From positions 1 through 37,450 of the forward strand of contig JANQHF010000102.1 of NCBI GenBank assembly GCA_028282725.1: a stretch of DNA of 37,450 nucleotides, read 5' to 3'. The notes under the pieces are model-generated. The model searched no databases. It was not told the origin of the DNA and worked only from the letters and a program-made list of their open reading frames with translations. Below are positions 8,887-16,988 of this stretch, one piece after another; within the stretch, counting starts at the first letter, position 1, and each line of letters starts with the position of its first letter. This DNA is from Saprospiraceae bacterium. Lineage in GTDB: Bacteria > Bacteroidota > Bacteroidia > Chitinophagales > Saprospiraceae. The translations under genes and the position numbers were made by a program.

Positions 8887-10422
8887 TCAGTATACTGAGG
8901 CCAATCTATCACTGATGATATCCGAAATAACTGCACACTGCTCTGTCCTCGACTGACTGCCATAGGGAATTTTCGTCTCATCATTACCACTTCTTACCAA
9001 TAGTTGTGCTTCTGTGTAATAAGCCAGGTAACGATATATTTCCTTCTTGAAATCCTCTTCTGTAAGATCAAGTAGTTCTACAATGGCCCTCTTGCATTCA
9101 GGTACACTTCCTACCGTCCTTGAACCCCGGCATGCCCTGTAATAAGCGTCACCAAATGCAATTACCGGTATTCCTCTTTGAATACCTTCCCACCCAACTG
9201 TGCCCGTCAGCGTGGCAACAATCTTTGCATTACTTATTAAGTCCTCAGCAGGATATCGCAGCGGTATAAAGTAAGCATTGGGTAACTCGAGAACTGTTTT
9301 GTAGAATTCGAGGTCTCGAAAATTCTGATTGGCAATTTTCCTCACATTGAATTGATTGGGGTGTTCCTTTATATACAAGGACCATCCGTCCGGGATAGAT
9401 TGAGAAAGAATGATGATCGAACTCAGATGATGATCCATTTGTCTTCCGAGGGGTAGGGTGGTCTTTTCCGGTTGCATATGCAATCCGTAGAAAACGTATG
9501 GCTTAGAAAGATCCTGTTCCTTTGCAATTTTATTATAAAAACGATTTTGCTGATAGGTCGGATATAACTTCTTATTAATTGTGCGACGATATTTGAACTC
9601 GTTGTGGATATTGTTTAAGCTGGTAAAATGGCGGATGTGCTTTTTGTAGATAAATGGAAAGATACCGATGATTAAATTGATAATATATTTCATTGCAAAT
9701 TTGGATGCGAGTCGTATGTCTCCGAATAATCCATGAGATACCAATTGTCGTGATTCTATCTCAGTCGCATCTTCAATCCAATAACTTTTGTCCTTAACCT
9801 GTCCCAACAAATGCTCCGGCACCTTTCCTCTGATCTCTGCGACCGACGCATCTTTCATATAGTCTTGTGGAATCTCCGGCATTTCGAATGTATCCAGAAC
9901 AAGACTATAATCAGCAAGATAGTGGTGCTCTACCCTGACAACAGGGATTCCTTTCTTTTTCAGTACTTCATGAAAGATGCCAGAAAAGAACGCGTGGGGG
10001 GTATCAAAAGCAAAGGCATGGGTAATGCTATACTCCTCAATTATATTCAAAAAGTAATTCAGTAATAACTGATAATACTTTCTTCTTTGATGAACCGAAG
10101 TAGGAATGGCGGTTGATCTATCTGACATCTTCAAAAATGTCATTTCCACATTTGAATACTCTTCGAGAAGATCATTTGTTACCAGGAATGGATATTTCGC
10201 GAGTTTATTGATTTGATCCGGATAGAAAAAATCTTCAAAGGTATTGGTCTTGCTATTTTGAAAGATCTTTTTGGAAATATTCAGAATCACGTCCTGATCT
10301 CCATGAAAATTGTGAGGGACACCTTTTATGGCATATGATATATTGATGTCTTGCCGGTTAATGAGCTGTTCGACGATTTCAAAATGAAATTGATGATAGA
10401 TATCAATAAGTGCCAGGTTCAT
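8887..10422 (-). CDS. capsule polysaccharide biosynthesis-type (GT-B-like) protein
   Basis: 511 aa, ATG start, 6 bp after the dioxygenase gene. The N-terminal half is poorly recognisable, with 'AFAFDTPHAFFSGIFHEVLKKKGIPVVRVEHH' style alpha/beta elements. The C-terminal half has 'PYVFYGLHMQPEKTT', 'GWSLYIKEHPNQF' and 'VATLTGTVGWEGIQRGIPVIAFG', the classic pattern of capsule polysaccharide biosynthesis proteins (PF05159-like), where the KEHP and G-T-G-W-E segments line the sugar-nucleotide site. A hydrophobic stretch near residues 235-260 may be membrane-associated. It pairs with the next gene, which has the same kind of C-terminal half, so the two may add successive sugars or form a complex. 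Which of them handles pseudaminic acid cannot be told from sequence. Confidence 0.78.
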   Translation of the reverse strand: MNLALIDIYHQFHFEIVEQLINRQDINISYAIKGVPHNFHGDQDVILNISKKIFQNSKTNTFEDFFYPDQINKLAKYPFLVTNDLLEEYSNVEMTFLKMSDRSTAIPTSVHQRRKYYQLLLNYFLNIIEEYSITHAFAFDTPHAFFSGIFHEVLKKKGIPVVRVEHHYLADYSLVLDTFEMPEIPQDYMKDASVAEIRGKVPEHLLGQVKDKSYWIEDATEIESRQLVSHGLFGDIRLASKFAMKYIINLIIGIFPFIYKKHIRHFTSLNNIHNEFKYRRTINKKLYPTYQQNRFYNKIAKEQDLSKPYVFYGLHMQPEKTTLPLGRQMDHHLSSIIILSQSIPDGWSLYIKEHPNQFNVRKIANQNFRDLEFYKTVLELPNAYFIPLRYPAEDLISNAKIVATLTGTVGWEGIQRGIPVIAFGDAYYRACRGSRTVGSVPECKRAIVELLDLTEEDFKKEIYRYLAYYTEAQLLVRSGNDETKIPYGSQSRTEQCAVISDIISDRLASVY

Positions 10423-10428
10423 ATATTC

Positions 10429-11622
10429 CTATTTTTTTAAGAACCGACTTAATTTAGATTTAATCAGACCTTTGATGTTGCGTTTAAGTCTTTCCGATCT
10501 TTCTGCTTTTACATCGGTCAGGTACTTGGCGTCATCATAATTCAACGAAAACCTTGGATGATCTTCTAAAAAATCAATATACTTTTCACCTAATTCATTT
10601 TTTGAAAATGCATTGACCGGGTTAAAATAAAGACAGTTGGTATATTCAATTTGCAGTAGTAGCCGATGACCTCTTTGTACAGGCATCCCTTTGTGAAAAC
10701 CACTTGTGTCTTCAAGTATTACTGTCCCTTTTTCTCCGATCATCGAAAGGACATTGTCTTTTCCGTACTTATCTAATATATCACTGTCATTAATTCGGCT
10801 TGAAATTTTATAACCAGGATCAGATTGAAATTTGTTATCCCGGTGTGACCCACGCACGTACACATGTGCGCCATTCTCTTCATTCACGTCATTCAAGTAA
10901 ATGAAAACTTTCAGGAATTTAATGAATTCTTTGTCCTGGTGGAATAATTGAGCATTGGCACTCAAAGCGTGCTTAGTTTTTTCAAAATTCGTACTCCACC
11001 AACAATTTGTTTGTACGTGAATGGGTGTGCTTCCAAAATAATTGGCCACAATGTTTAAAATAAAGGGGTCCATTGAAAGGTCTTGCACTTCCGGAATTGT
11101 GAGAATGTCCTGTTGATCAGATACCCAGGCGGTATTGCTTGGAATCTGCTCTGCCCTGGAAGCATGATATCCGGACAATCTTTTCAACCTTCCTCGCATA
11201 AAGAATCGGACATCCGCTAATCGATGGATAATATTATCGACGATATCTGCTTTCAATTTTTCAGGGACGATCCAGAATCCTTCTTTTTCAATTTGATCAA
11301 CGGCTGAATCTACAGCGTCCTTCTGGTCTATATTGCCAAAAAAGGCACTTGATCCTTCAAATGTCTGTTGAGGATAGATCATGGCAAGGATCTTTGATAC
11401 ATCCTCGGAAAATGAAAAGTCAAAGAGTTGTTTGAATTTATAGGTTTGATTGAAATGATTCTTTTCGAGGTATGATGAGGACGCTTCTGCTTCAAGTATG
11501 TCGATGATTCTTTTCAGGTGTTCATCCCGATCCTGGTAGTGATTAAGGATAGATTTCAGGTCTTCTATTTTATGACCTGGTAATCCGATGTTTTGAGCAC
11601 TTTTTACAATTTGTTCAATCAT
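10429..11622 (-). CDS. phytanoyl-CoA dioxygenase (PhyH)-family Fe(II)/2-oxoglutarate enzyme
   Basis: 397 aa from the ATG at 11622. A longer frame reaches 11697 but would overlap the methyltransferase gene by 68 bp; the chosen start follows that gene's stop by 7 bp. The iron-binding triad is visible: H228-x-D230 in 'LFHQDKEF' and H310 in 'SGFHKGMP', with R320 ('GHRLLLQ') in the place of the 2-oxoglutarate-binding arginine. 'DVNEENGAHVYVRGSHR' between them is also typical of PhyH proteins. Residues 1-110 are an extension of unknown function. PhyH-type enzymes hydroxylate small molecules. Inside a sugar operon, next to a methyltransferase, the natural guess is hydroxylation or another oxidation of a glycan or its lipid carrier. 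The substrate is inference only. Confidence 0.82.
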   Translation of the reverse strand: MIEQIVKSAQNIGLPGHKIEDLKSILNHYQDRDEHLKRIIDILEAEASSSYLEKNHFNQTYKFKQLFDFSFSEDVSKILAMIYPQQTFEGSSAFFGNIDQKDAVDSAVDQIEKEGFWIVPEKLKADIVDNIIHRLADVRFFMRGRLKRLSGYHASRAEQIPSNTAWVSDQQDILTIPEVQDLSMDPFILNIVANYFGSTPIHVQTNCWWSTNFEKTKHALSANAQLFHQDKEFIKFLKVFIYLNDVNEENGAHVYVRGSHRDNKFQSDPGYKISSRINDSDILDKYGKDNVLSMIGEKGTVILEDTSGFHKGMPVQRGHRLLLQIEYTNCLYFNPVNAFSKNELGEKYIDFLEDHPRFSLNYDDAKYLTDVKAERSERLKRNIKGLIKSKLSRFLKK

Positions 11623-11629
11623 TTGTAGT

Positions 11630-12427
11630 CTATTTGTTGATGCGTATACAAAGGATGAGGTCACTGGTTTTTTCAGGACAGACATCCGTGACATCATGAT
11701 TGTATATTACTTGTTTGACATGACCTTTGAAATATCCCAAGACCTTTTCATTTGAATCTATTCTCTCGCTTGCCCCAGGCGTGTAGCCGACACGCTTCTT
11801 TATTTCTTCTACAGAAATGGCCATATATTGAATTCCGGTGATTACGATTGCATTTTCACGTGCCACACGAATCACTTCTTTGCAGGCTCTTTGTGGATCA
11901 TTGCTATAGGCCAGTACCCATCCAAGAACAATGACATCAAAGCTGTCATTTTCATAGGGCATATGATGCATATCCCCTAGATCAACCAGATTAGAATATG
12001 ATATTAGGTCCAGGCACCTGATGTTTTTTTGACGGAATCCATGGGATCGAGCGATGAAAATTTCGCTTTCAGCTCTCGGACCAATGATCAAGACCCTGCT
12101 ATTCTTGCGATCAATAGATTCGATAGAATTTATGATATTAAATAACCGTGCAGGTCTGTAACCACTGAAAGCACCTATACTGAAAAGGGACAGACCTTTA
12201 TAGTTATGTTGGATGGTCTCTTTTGCAATTTCACCAGTATCGACTGAATAGAATTTCAATTTTCTTAAAATTTTAGAAAGAAATAAGTAGCGGAACCAGG
12301 AGGTTATTCCTACCCATAATCTGAATCTCCTGAATGTAGCGAATGCTTGCTTTGAAAGCAGGATGATGTCCTTTGCCAGGAAGAAAAATCTCCTGATGAC
12401 CGGGTTCCTGTTGATCGTTTTCTTCAT
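11630..12427 (-). CDS. SAM-dependent methyltransferase-like protein of the glycan operon
   Basis: 265 aa. Residues about 110-225 fit a class I methyltransferase fold (Methyltransf_11 type): motif I is 'VLIIGPRAESE', where the usual second and third glycines are replaced, followed by 'DLGDMHHMPYENDSFDVIVLGWVLAYSNDP', which matches the post-motif and motif II/III region well. An N-terminal ~80-residue basic and hydrophobic segment ('RRFFFLAKDIILLSKQAFATF') may bind the membrane. The start overlaps the pseI stop by one base (TAATG), so the two are translationally linked. Sugar O- or N-methylation is plausible. The altered motif I leaves open that it binds SAM differently or not at all. Confidence 0.7.
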   Translation of the reverse strand: MKKTINRNPVIRRFFFLAKDIILLSKQAFATFRRFRLWVGITSWFRYLFLSKILRKLKFYSVDTGEIAKETIQHNYKGLSLFSIGAFSGYRPARLFNIINSIESIDRKNSRVLIIGPRAESEIFIARSHGFRQKNIRCLDLISYSNLVDLGDMHHMPYENDSFDVIVLGWVLAYSNDPQRACKEVIRVARENAIVITGIQYMAISVEEIKKRVGYTPGASERIDSNEKVLGYFKGHVKQVIYNHDVTDVCPEKTSDLILCIRINK

Positions 12428-13476
12428 TACTTGAATAGATAAATGGGTCGTCCTTTCTCGTAATTGAATTGAGCCTTTGTGCCCAGCAATGATTCATAAT
12501 ACTTGGGATGAAGCCCATCTCCCGGTCTGACCACTTTTATATTCTCGGGTGAGAATAGATCCCCTGCTTTTATATTTTCGCTTGCATATATCGACCTTTT
12601 GAATTGTCGACTTTTTTCTTCCGCTTTTTGACTTTCCAATTGAACAGTCCCCAACGCTTGAAAAGCTTTTTCTGTTTCGATAACAAGATTCAGTAATTCC
12701 TGCGGTTCCAATGAAAACGCACTGTCTACACCTCCATCAGCTCTGCTTAACGTAAAATGTTTTTCAATTACCCGTGCTCCAAGGGCTATGGAGGCCGTTG
12801 CTGCTCCCACTCCCATTGTATGATCAGACAATCCGATGATACAACCCGGGAAAATTGACTGTAATACGGGAATGGTATTCAAATTGGAATTTTCAGGTAA
12901 GGCCGGGTATGTAGAAGTGCATTTGAAAATTACAATTTTATCAGCACCGTGAGACTGTAAATACCGAACCGATTCCACTAACTCGCTCAAATTACTCGTG
13001 CCTGATGAAATGAGCACAGGTTTGCCTGTTTGAGCCACCTTTTTCAAAAGCGGGAAGTGGTTACTTTCAAAGGATGCTATTTTGAATGCAGGCACATCCA
13101 ATTGTTGTAAAAATTCAACAGCAGTTTCATCAAATGGGGATGAGAAAGCCAACATTCCTCTTTTTTTAGCTCTTTCAAAAATAATCTCGTGCCAATCCCA
13201 GGGCGTATGTGCTTCCTTGTAAAGTTCATATAGATTCTTACCGTGCCACAAGGAATCCTGATCCTTTATATCGAATAGGCCACCTCGTTCATTTAAGGTT
13301 ATCGTATCGGGTGTGTACGTTTGAAGTTTAAGTGCATGAGCTCCAGCTTCAGCAGCAGCGTCCGCCAATGCAAGTGCCCTGTCCAAATTATTATTATGAT
13401 TACCGGACATTTCTGCGATGATCATTGGAGGATGATCCCGGCCTATCATACGATCACCAATTTGGAATTCAATCAT
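12427..13476 (-). CDS. pseI: pseudaminic acid synthase
   Basis: 349 aa. NeuB-family enzyme that condenses phosphoenolpyruvate with 2,4-diacetamido-2,4,6-trideoxy-L-altrose to give pseudaminic acid. 'IIAEMSGNHNNNLDRAL' and 'AGAHALKLQTYTPDT' near the N-terminus, and 'SLWHGKNLYELYKEAHTPWDWH', are more like PseI than like sialic (NeuB) or legionaminic (LegI) synthases. The C-terminal SAF (antifreeze-like) domain, about 285-349 ('RSIYASENIKAGD...ENIKVVRPGDGL'), completes the enzyme. Length is normal. The start overlaps the stop of the pseG fusion gene by 4 bases (ATGA). All other Pse enzymes are in the same operon, which supports the assignment. Confidence 0.93.
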   Translation of the reverse strand: MIEFQIGDRMIGRDHPPMIIAEMSGNHNNNLDRALALADAAAEAGAHALKLQTYTPDTITLNERGGLFDIKDQDSLWHGKNLYELYKEAHTPWDWHEIIFERAKKRGMLAFSSPFDETAVEFLQQLDVPAFKIASFESNHFPLLKKVAQTGKPVLISSGTSNLSELVESVRYLQSHGADKIVIFKCTSTYPALPENSNLNTIPVLQSIFPGCIIGLSDHTMGVGAATASIALGARVIEKHFTLSRADGGVDSAFSLEPQELLNLVIETEKAFQALGTVQLESQKAEEKSRQFKRSIYASENIKAGDLFSPENIKVVRPGDGLHPKYYESLLGTKAQFNYEKGRPIYLFK

Positions 13477-14921
13477 GACATGGTGTATTTAAATGTATTC
13501 TCATAAGTTGTCGTTTCATCCTCGTGGAAATTCAAATTTTGAAATGCCTTTCTGGATGCAATGTTATTGGCTTTGACAAATCCGGTGATATCAGTGATTT
13601 CCGGGTATTCGTTCCGGAAAGAATTGATTCCCCTCTTGAGCAAAAGTTGTCCCAATCCTTTGGATCTGAATTTTCTGTCCAGTGAGTAACTGATATTGGC
13701 CGTGGCATCATCAATGTCAAATCTGACTTGCCCAATGGGCTCCGACATTCTTTCGATTACATATAAAACGGAGGTTGCGGATGCCAATTTGGATTGAAAC
13801 CACTCTTCGTGTTCGGTTAGTGATATAACATCGGAATGAAAAGATTGTTTCCTTGTTTCATCATCATTAACCCATTGAAAGTAAAGGTGACAATCCCGGC
13901 TCGTGGCTCTTCTTGTACTCAGAGTATAAAATTGAACAATCCTGGTGATCCGTCGATCTTGTTTTCCATCGAAAATCAAAGATTGATTTATTTGACATTG
14001 ATCCAGGAGTTTTTCAAAATTGGTATGATTACTCAAATCGTCATTTAAGCAAAATGCCAATTTGTTTGTAGTCAGATGATGATATACAAACTGCTGATTA
14101 TCAGCAGTTTGTTTTATAAATAACAATCCTCCGATGGACATGTATTCATAAGAAATTGTACTAGGAGGTGTAATGGCCAGGCTGCATTTTTTCATCAGTT
14201 TACACAGTTCGATGGCACTAAGATCACTGTACAGTTGAAACGGTAAATGGAATGTTTCCAGATATTCGCTTAATTGATCATTATACGTATAGCCTGCTCC
14301 CAGGACGATATGAAGGGTCGCATTTTCAAAGTGTCGGCCACATTTGTCCAGTACTTCTAACAAGTCATTGTTGGGATCGGATCCGCCCATGCAAATCAGG
14401 ATCTCCTGATTTATGGTTAAATGATCTTTTCTATTTAGTGCGGCATCGCGAAATGGTTTCCTGATTAATGCATAAAGAGGGCCGAGAAACAATTCGGTAT
14501 AAGATTCACAGGTATATTGCTCTGGTTGGATTCCTCCGGCATGATTGATGACAACGTCAGCAACAAATCTGGACTTCATAATATCATCAATGCATATGAT
14601 TCTACAATCGCGGTCTCGTAAAATTTGTTGATATGTTGTATCAAACTCATAACCGTCCAGGACGATTATATCACCAGGTAGTAGAACATCCCTGGTCAAG
14701 ACTTTTGCTTCTTCGTGATAGTTCTCCGAATTTTTCAATCGAATCAGACCGTCACAATGATTTTGAATTGCAGCTTTTAATTCAGGCAAAGGATCTCTAA
14801 TGAGGAAGTGACAGTCAAAATACTCTTTGACCATTTCCGCCAAAGACAAAGTCCGTATCACGTGACCTAGTCCCATTTTGGAATTCCCGTCTGCTCGCAG
14901 GTATAATTTAGCTTGGATCAT
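13473..14921 (-). CDS. pseG: PseG hydrolase fused to a PseH-like GNAT N-acetyltransferase
   Basis: 482 aa from the ATG at 14921; a longer frame to 14981 would overlap pseF by 74 bp, while this one overlaps it by 14. Residues 1 to about 320 are PseG, the UDP-sugar hydrolase releasing UDP from UDP-2,4-diacetamido-2,4,6-trideoxy-L-altrose: 'YLRADGNSKMGLGHVIRTLSLA' with catalytic-position H20, 'ICMGGSDPNN', and 'AITPPSTISYEYM' in the GT-B-like C-terminal half. From about 330 to 482 is a GNAT domain, with the acetyl-CoA loop 'RSKGLGQLLLKRG' and 'VKANNIASRKAFQNLNF'. PseH, which N-acetylates the 4-amino group just before PseG acts, is otherwise missing from the cluster, so this domain should supply it. 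Two consecutive steps are thus joined in one chain. Confidence 0.9.
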   Translation of the reverse strand: MIQAKLYLRADGNSKMGLGHVIRTLSLAEMVKEYFDCHFLIRDPLPELKAAIQNHCDGLIRLKNSENYHEEAKVLTRDVLLPGDIIVLDGYEFDTTYQQILRDRDCRIICIDDIMKSRFVADVVINHAGGIQPEQYTCESYTELFLGPLYALIRKPFRDAALNRKDHLTINQEILICMGGSDPNNDLLEVLDKCGRHFENATLHIVLGAGYTYNDQLSEYLETFHLPFQLYSDLSAIELCKLMKKCSLAITPPSTISYEYMSIGGLLFIKQTADNQQFVYHHLTTNKLAFCLNDDLSNHTNFEKLLDQCQINQSLIFDGKQDRRITRIVQFYTLSTRRATSRDCHLYFQWVNDDETRKQSFHSDVISLTEHEEWFQSKLASATSVLYVIERMSEPIGQVRFDIDDATANISYSLDRKFRSKGLGQLLLKRGINSFRNEYPEITDITGFVKANNIASRKAFQNLNFHEDETTTYENTFKYTMS

Positions 14922-15600
14922 CCAAAAGAAGTTTGAATTTGAATTCGGCAATTTTCCAATCTTCGGGATTATCGATGTCATGAGCTTGCATTTCGGAAAT
15001 AACCATTCCTCCGGAATTCGAAGTCCACAGTCGTCGTTTATCTTTTAGCACGGTGGTTTTAAACCAATAGAATTGGCCACTGTCGTGATATGCCTTTTCG
15101 AGATCCTGAGATCTCGAATTCAAATATTCCGGTTGAAACATTCGAACGCGCTCATCTTTTTCCAATTTAAGTGCCCGCTGAATAGGAGACGAAAATGGCA
15201 GAACGGGAAAAAGAGTGTCATAATTTTTATCTGAAAATTTTTGAAAGGATTCTCTCAATAGTTGGGGTGTGACAAATGGTGCGGTAGGATAAATGCAGCA
15301 AGCGATTTTAAAATCCATTGAAAGACGCTCATAGCCTTGAATCACCTCCAATAAGGTGCTGGCAGTAGTAGCAAAATCGCTAGAGTTTTCTTCACTGCGT
15401 TTGAATGGAATATTTGCACCATATTTTTTGGCGACTTCCTCAATCTCCTCACTATCAGTAGAGACCATTACTTCTTCGAATAGATCGCTATTCAAAGCAG
15501 CTTGTATGGCATATGCGATTATCGGTTTACCAAGAAATGGTTTGATATTCTTTTTTGGTATCCTCTTGCTACCACCTCTGGCCGGAATAATGGCGATCAT
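14908..15600 (-). CDS. pseF: pseudaminic acid cytidylyltransferase
   Basis: 230 aa. Activates pseudaminic acid with CTP to CMP-Pse, the donor for glycosyltransferases. The N-terminus 'MIAIIPARGGSKRIPKKNIKPFLGKPII' is the CTP-binding signature of the CMP-sialate synthetase group. 'CCIYPTAPFVTPQLL', 'ALKLEKDERVRMFQPEYLNSRSQDLEKAYHDSGQFYWF' and the C-terminal 'DIDNPEDWKIAE' follow the PseF pattern more closely than NeuA. Length is typical. The start lies 1 bp after the HisF-like gene and the end overlaps the pseG fusion by 14 bp. Confidence 0.93.
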   Translation of the reverse strand: MIAIIPARGGSKRIPKKNIKPFLGKPIIAYAIQAALNSDLFEEVMVSTDSEEIEEVAKKYGANIPFKRSEENSSDFATTASTLLEVIQGYERLSMDFKIACCIYPTAPFVTPQLLRESFQKFSDKNYDTLFPVLPFSSPIQRALKLEKDERVRMFQPEYLNSRSQDLEKAYHDSGQFYWFKTTVLKDKRRLWTSNSGGMVISEMQAHDIDNPEDWKIAEFKFKLLLDDPS

Positions 15601-15601
15601 A

Positions 15602-16390
15602 CTAAGTATTTATTGTGTTTATACTTAAATGAGGATCAAATATCCGGACCGGGTGACCATGATCTTTTAGTTTGTTCTTGATATCATATGGAGTATACTT
15701 TGTAAAGTAAAATATACTGGCTGCCCCAATTCCAGACACACTCGTGTTGTCCATAAGTTCAGCAAAATGACTGGTCTTACCCGCACCTCCTGAAGCTATA
15801 ATCGGTACAGATGCATTTTCACTAACCTTACTGAATAAGTCTGAGTTAAATCCAATCATCATACCGTCATTGTGAACATCGGTAATGCAAATTTCACCAG
15901 CACCTAAATCTTCCATACGTTTGACGAAGTCAATGGCATCAACTCCGGCAATATCTGTATCAAAGTGATGAATGTGCAAGTCATCATCATTTGTGACGAC
16001 ATCCACAGCAATAACAATCGCCTGGGATCCAAAGATTTTCACTGCCTCCTTTATGAATTCAGGTTTTTGCAGGGCAGCTGTTTTAATAACTACCTTGTCG
16101 GCTCCAATCCGCATCAAATTCGAAATGTCTTCGATACACGTAATCCCACCTCCGATAGTAACGGGCATGAAGCATTCGTTAATGACAGGTTCTACAACTC
16201 TTAGATTGATTTTTCTTTTTTGCTGTGAGGCAAAGATGTCAATGAAAATCAACTCATCTACATTTCTCGAATTGAATACTCTCGCCGACTGAACGGGATT
16301 GCCTACCATCCTGGGGTTGGAAAATTTCTTGGTTTTTACAAGAGCAAATCCATTGAATGTCAATATGGGTATTATCCTTGCCTTAAGCAT
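15602..16390 (-). CDS. wbuZ: HisF-like glycosyl amidation-associated protein (WbuZ type)
   Basis: 262 aa TIM barrel of the HisF family ('VTIGGGITCIEDISNLMRIGADKVVIKT', 'IIASGGAG'). True HisF uses two catalytic aspartates, D11 and D130. Here D130 is present ('IVIAVD') but position 11 is Thr ('RIIPILTFNG'), so imidazoleglycerol-phosphate cyclase activity is unlikely. This pattern, plus its place between pseF and an N-acetyl-sugar amidotransferase, fits the paralogues (WbuZ, HisF2) that work with HisH2 and WbpG/PseA to pass ammonia to a sugar. The start overlaps the HisH-like gene by 8 bp, so the two subunits are made together. No other his genes are in the window. Confidence 0.9.
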   Translation of the reverse strand: MLKARIIPILTFNGFALVKTKKFSNPRMVGNPVQSARVFNSRNVDELIFIDIFASQQKRKINLRVVEPVINECFMPVTIGGGITCIEDISNLMRIGADKVVIKTAALQKPEFIKEAVKIFGSQAIVIAVDVVTNDDDLHIHHFDTDIAGVDAIDFVKRMEDLGAGEICITDVHNDGMMIGFNSDLFSKVSENASVPIIASGGAGKTSHFAELMDNTSVSGIGAASIFYFTKYTPYDIKNKLKDHGHPVRIFDPHLSINTINT

Positions 16391-16988
16391 AGTAAGTGAG
16401 AAAATTATTCAAAACGTGTAATCCTGAATCCTGGCTCTTCTCCGGGTGAAACTGGGTGCCGACAATATTGTCCTTCCATACCATAGCGGTTAAAGGTGAT
16501 CCGTACTGCACCGTGCCTATTCTGTAGACTTGATCACCGACATCAAAAAAATAGCTATGAACAAAATAAAAATTGAAATCTTTCACATGAGCAAAGAATG
16601 GATTTTCAGCCAGATCTATTTCATTCCATCCCATATGAGGGACAGGCAAATTGCCATTTGGAATCTTGATAACATTTCCTTCAATAAAACCGAGGCCTTC
16701 GGATATGCCATCTTCAAATCCCTTTGAAGCCAAGAGTTGCATTCCAAGGCAGATGCCCAAAACGGGTTTCTTCTTGATCATTACTTCATTAATCAAAATA
16801 TCAAATAACCCCCTTGATCTTATATTTTGCATTGCCACCGCAAAAGAGCCAACTCCTGGTATTATTATATAGTGTGCATTTTGAATCTCATCCTCTTGAT
16901 GAGTTATGACACAATCATAATTTAATTTTTTAAGTGCTTTTTTTATTGAAGCAACATTACCCATCCCGTAATCAATGATCGCTACCAT
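16383..16988 (-). CDS. hisH: HisH-like glutamine amidotransferase of the sugar amidation system
   Basis: 201 aa class I glutamine amidotransferase. The catalytic triad is complete: C80 in 'VLGICLGMQLL', H181 and E183 in 'GTQFHPEKSQ'. It should hydrolyse glutamine and hand ammonia to its partner through the HisF-like barrel encoded next. The sequence is HisH-like throughout ('IIDYGMGNVASIKKAL', 'PHMGWNEI'). Context (one-base TGATG overlap with the amidotransferase gene upstream and 8-bp overlap with the HisF-like gene downstream) assigns it to sugar amidation, as with HisH2/WbuY in O-antigen clusters. A moonlighting role in histidine synthesis cannot be excluded from this subunit alone. Confidence 0.9.
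   Translation of the reverse strand: MVAIIDYGMGNVASIKKALKKLNYDCVITHQEDEIQNAHYIIIPGVGSFAVAMQNIRSRGLFDILINEVMIKKKPVLGICLGMQLLASKGFEDGISEGLGFIEGNVIKIPNGNLPVPHMGWNEIDLAENPFFAHVKDFNFYFVHSYFFDVGDQVYRIGTVQYGSPLTAMVWKDNIVGTQFHPEKSQDSGLHVLNNFLTYYA

Noticed and set aside
8886-8990. 35-residue extension of the four-cysteine transferase-like protein
   Set aside because: It lies wholly inside the coding sequence of the preceding gene; an ATG 1 bp after that gene's stop gives a normal N-terminus.
15602-16988. HisF/HisH as histidine biosynthesis genes
   Set aside because: No other his gene nearby, position 11 of the HisF-like protein is Thr instead of Asp, and both genes overlap sugar amidation genes.
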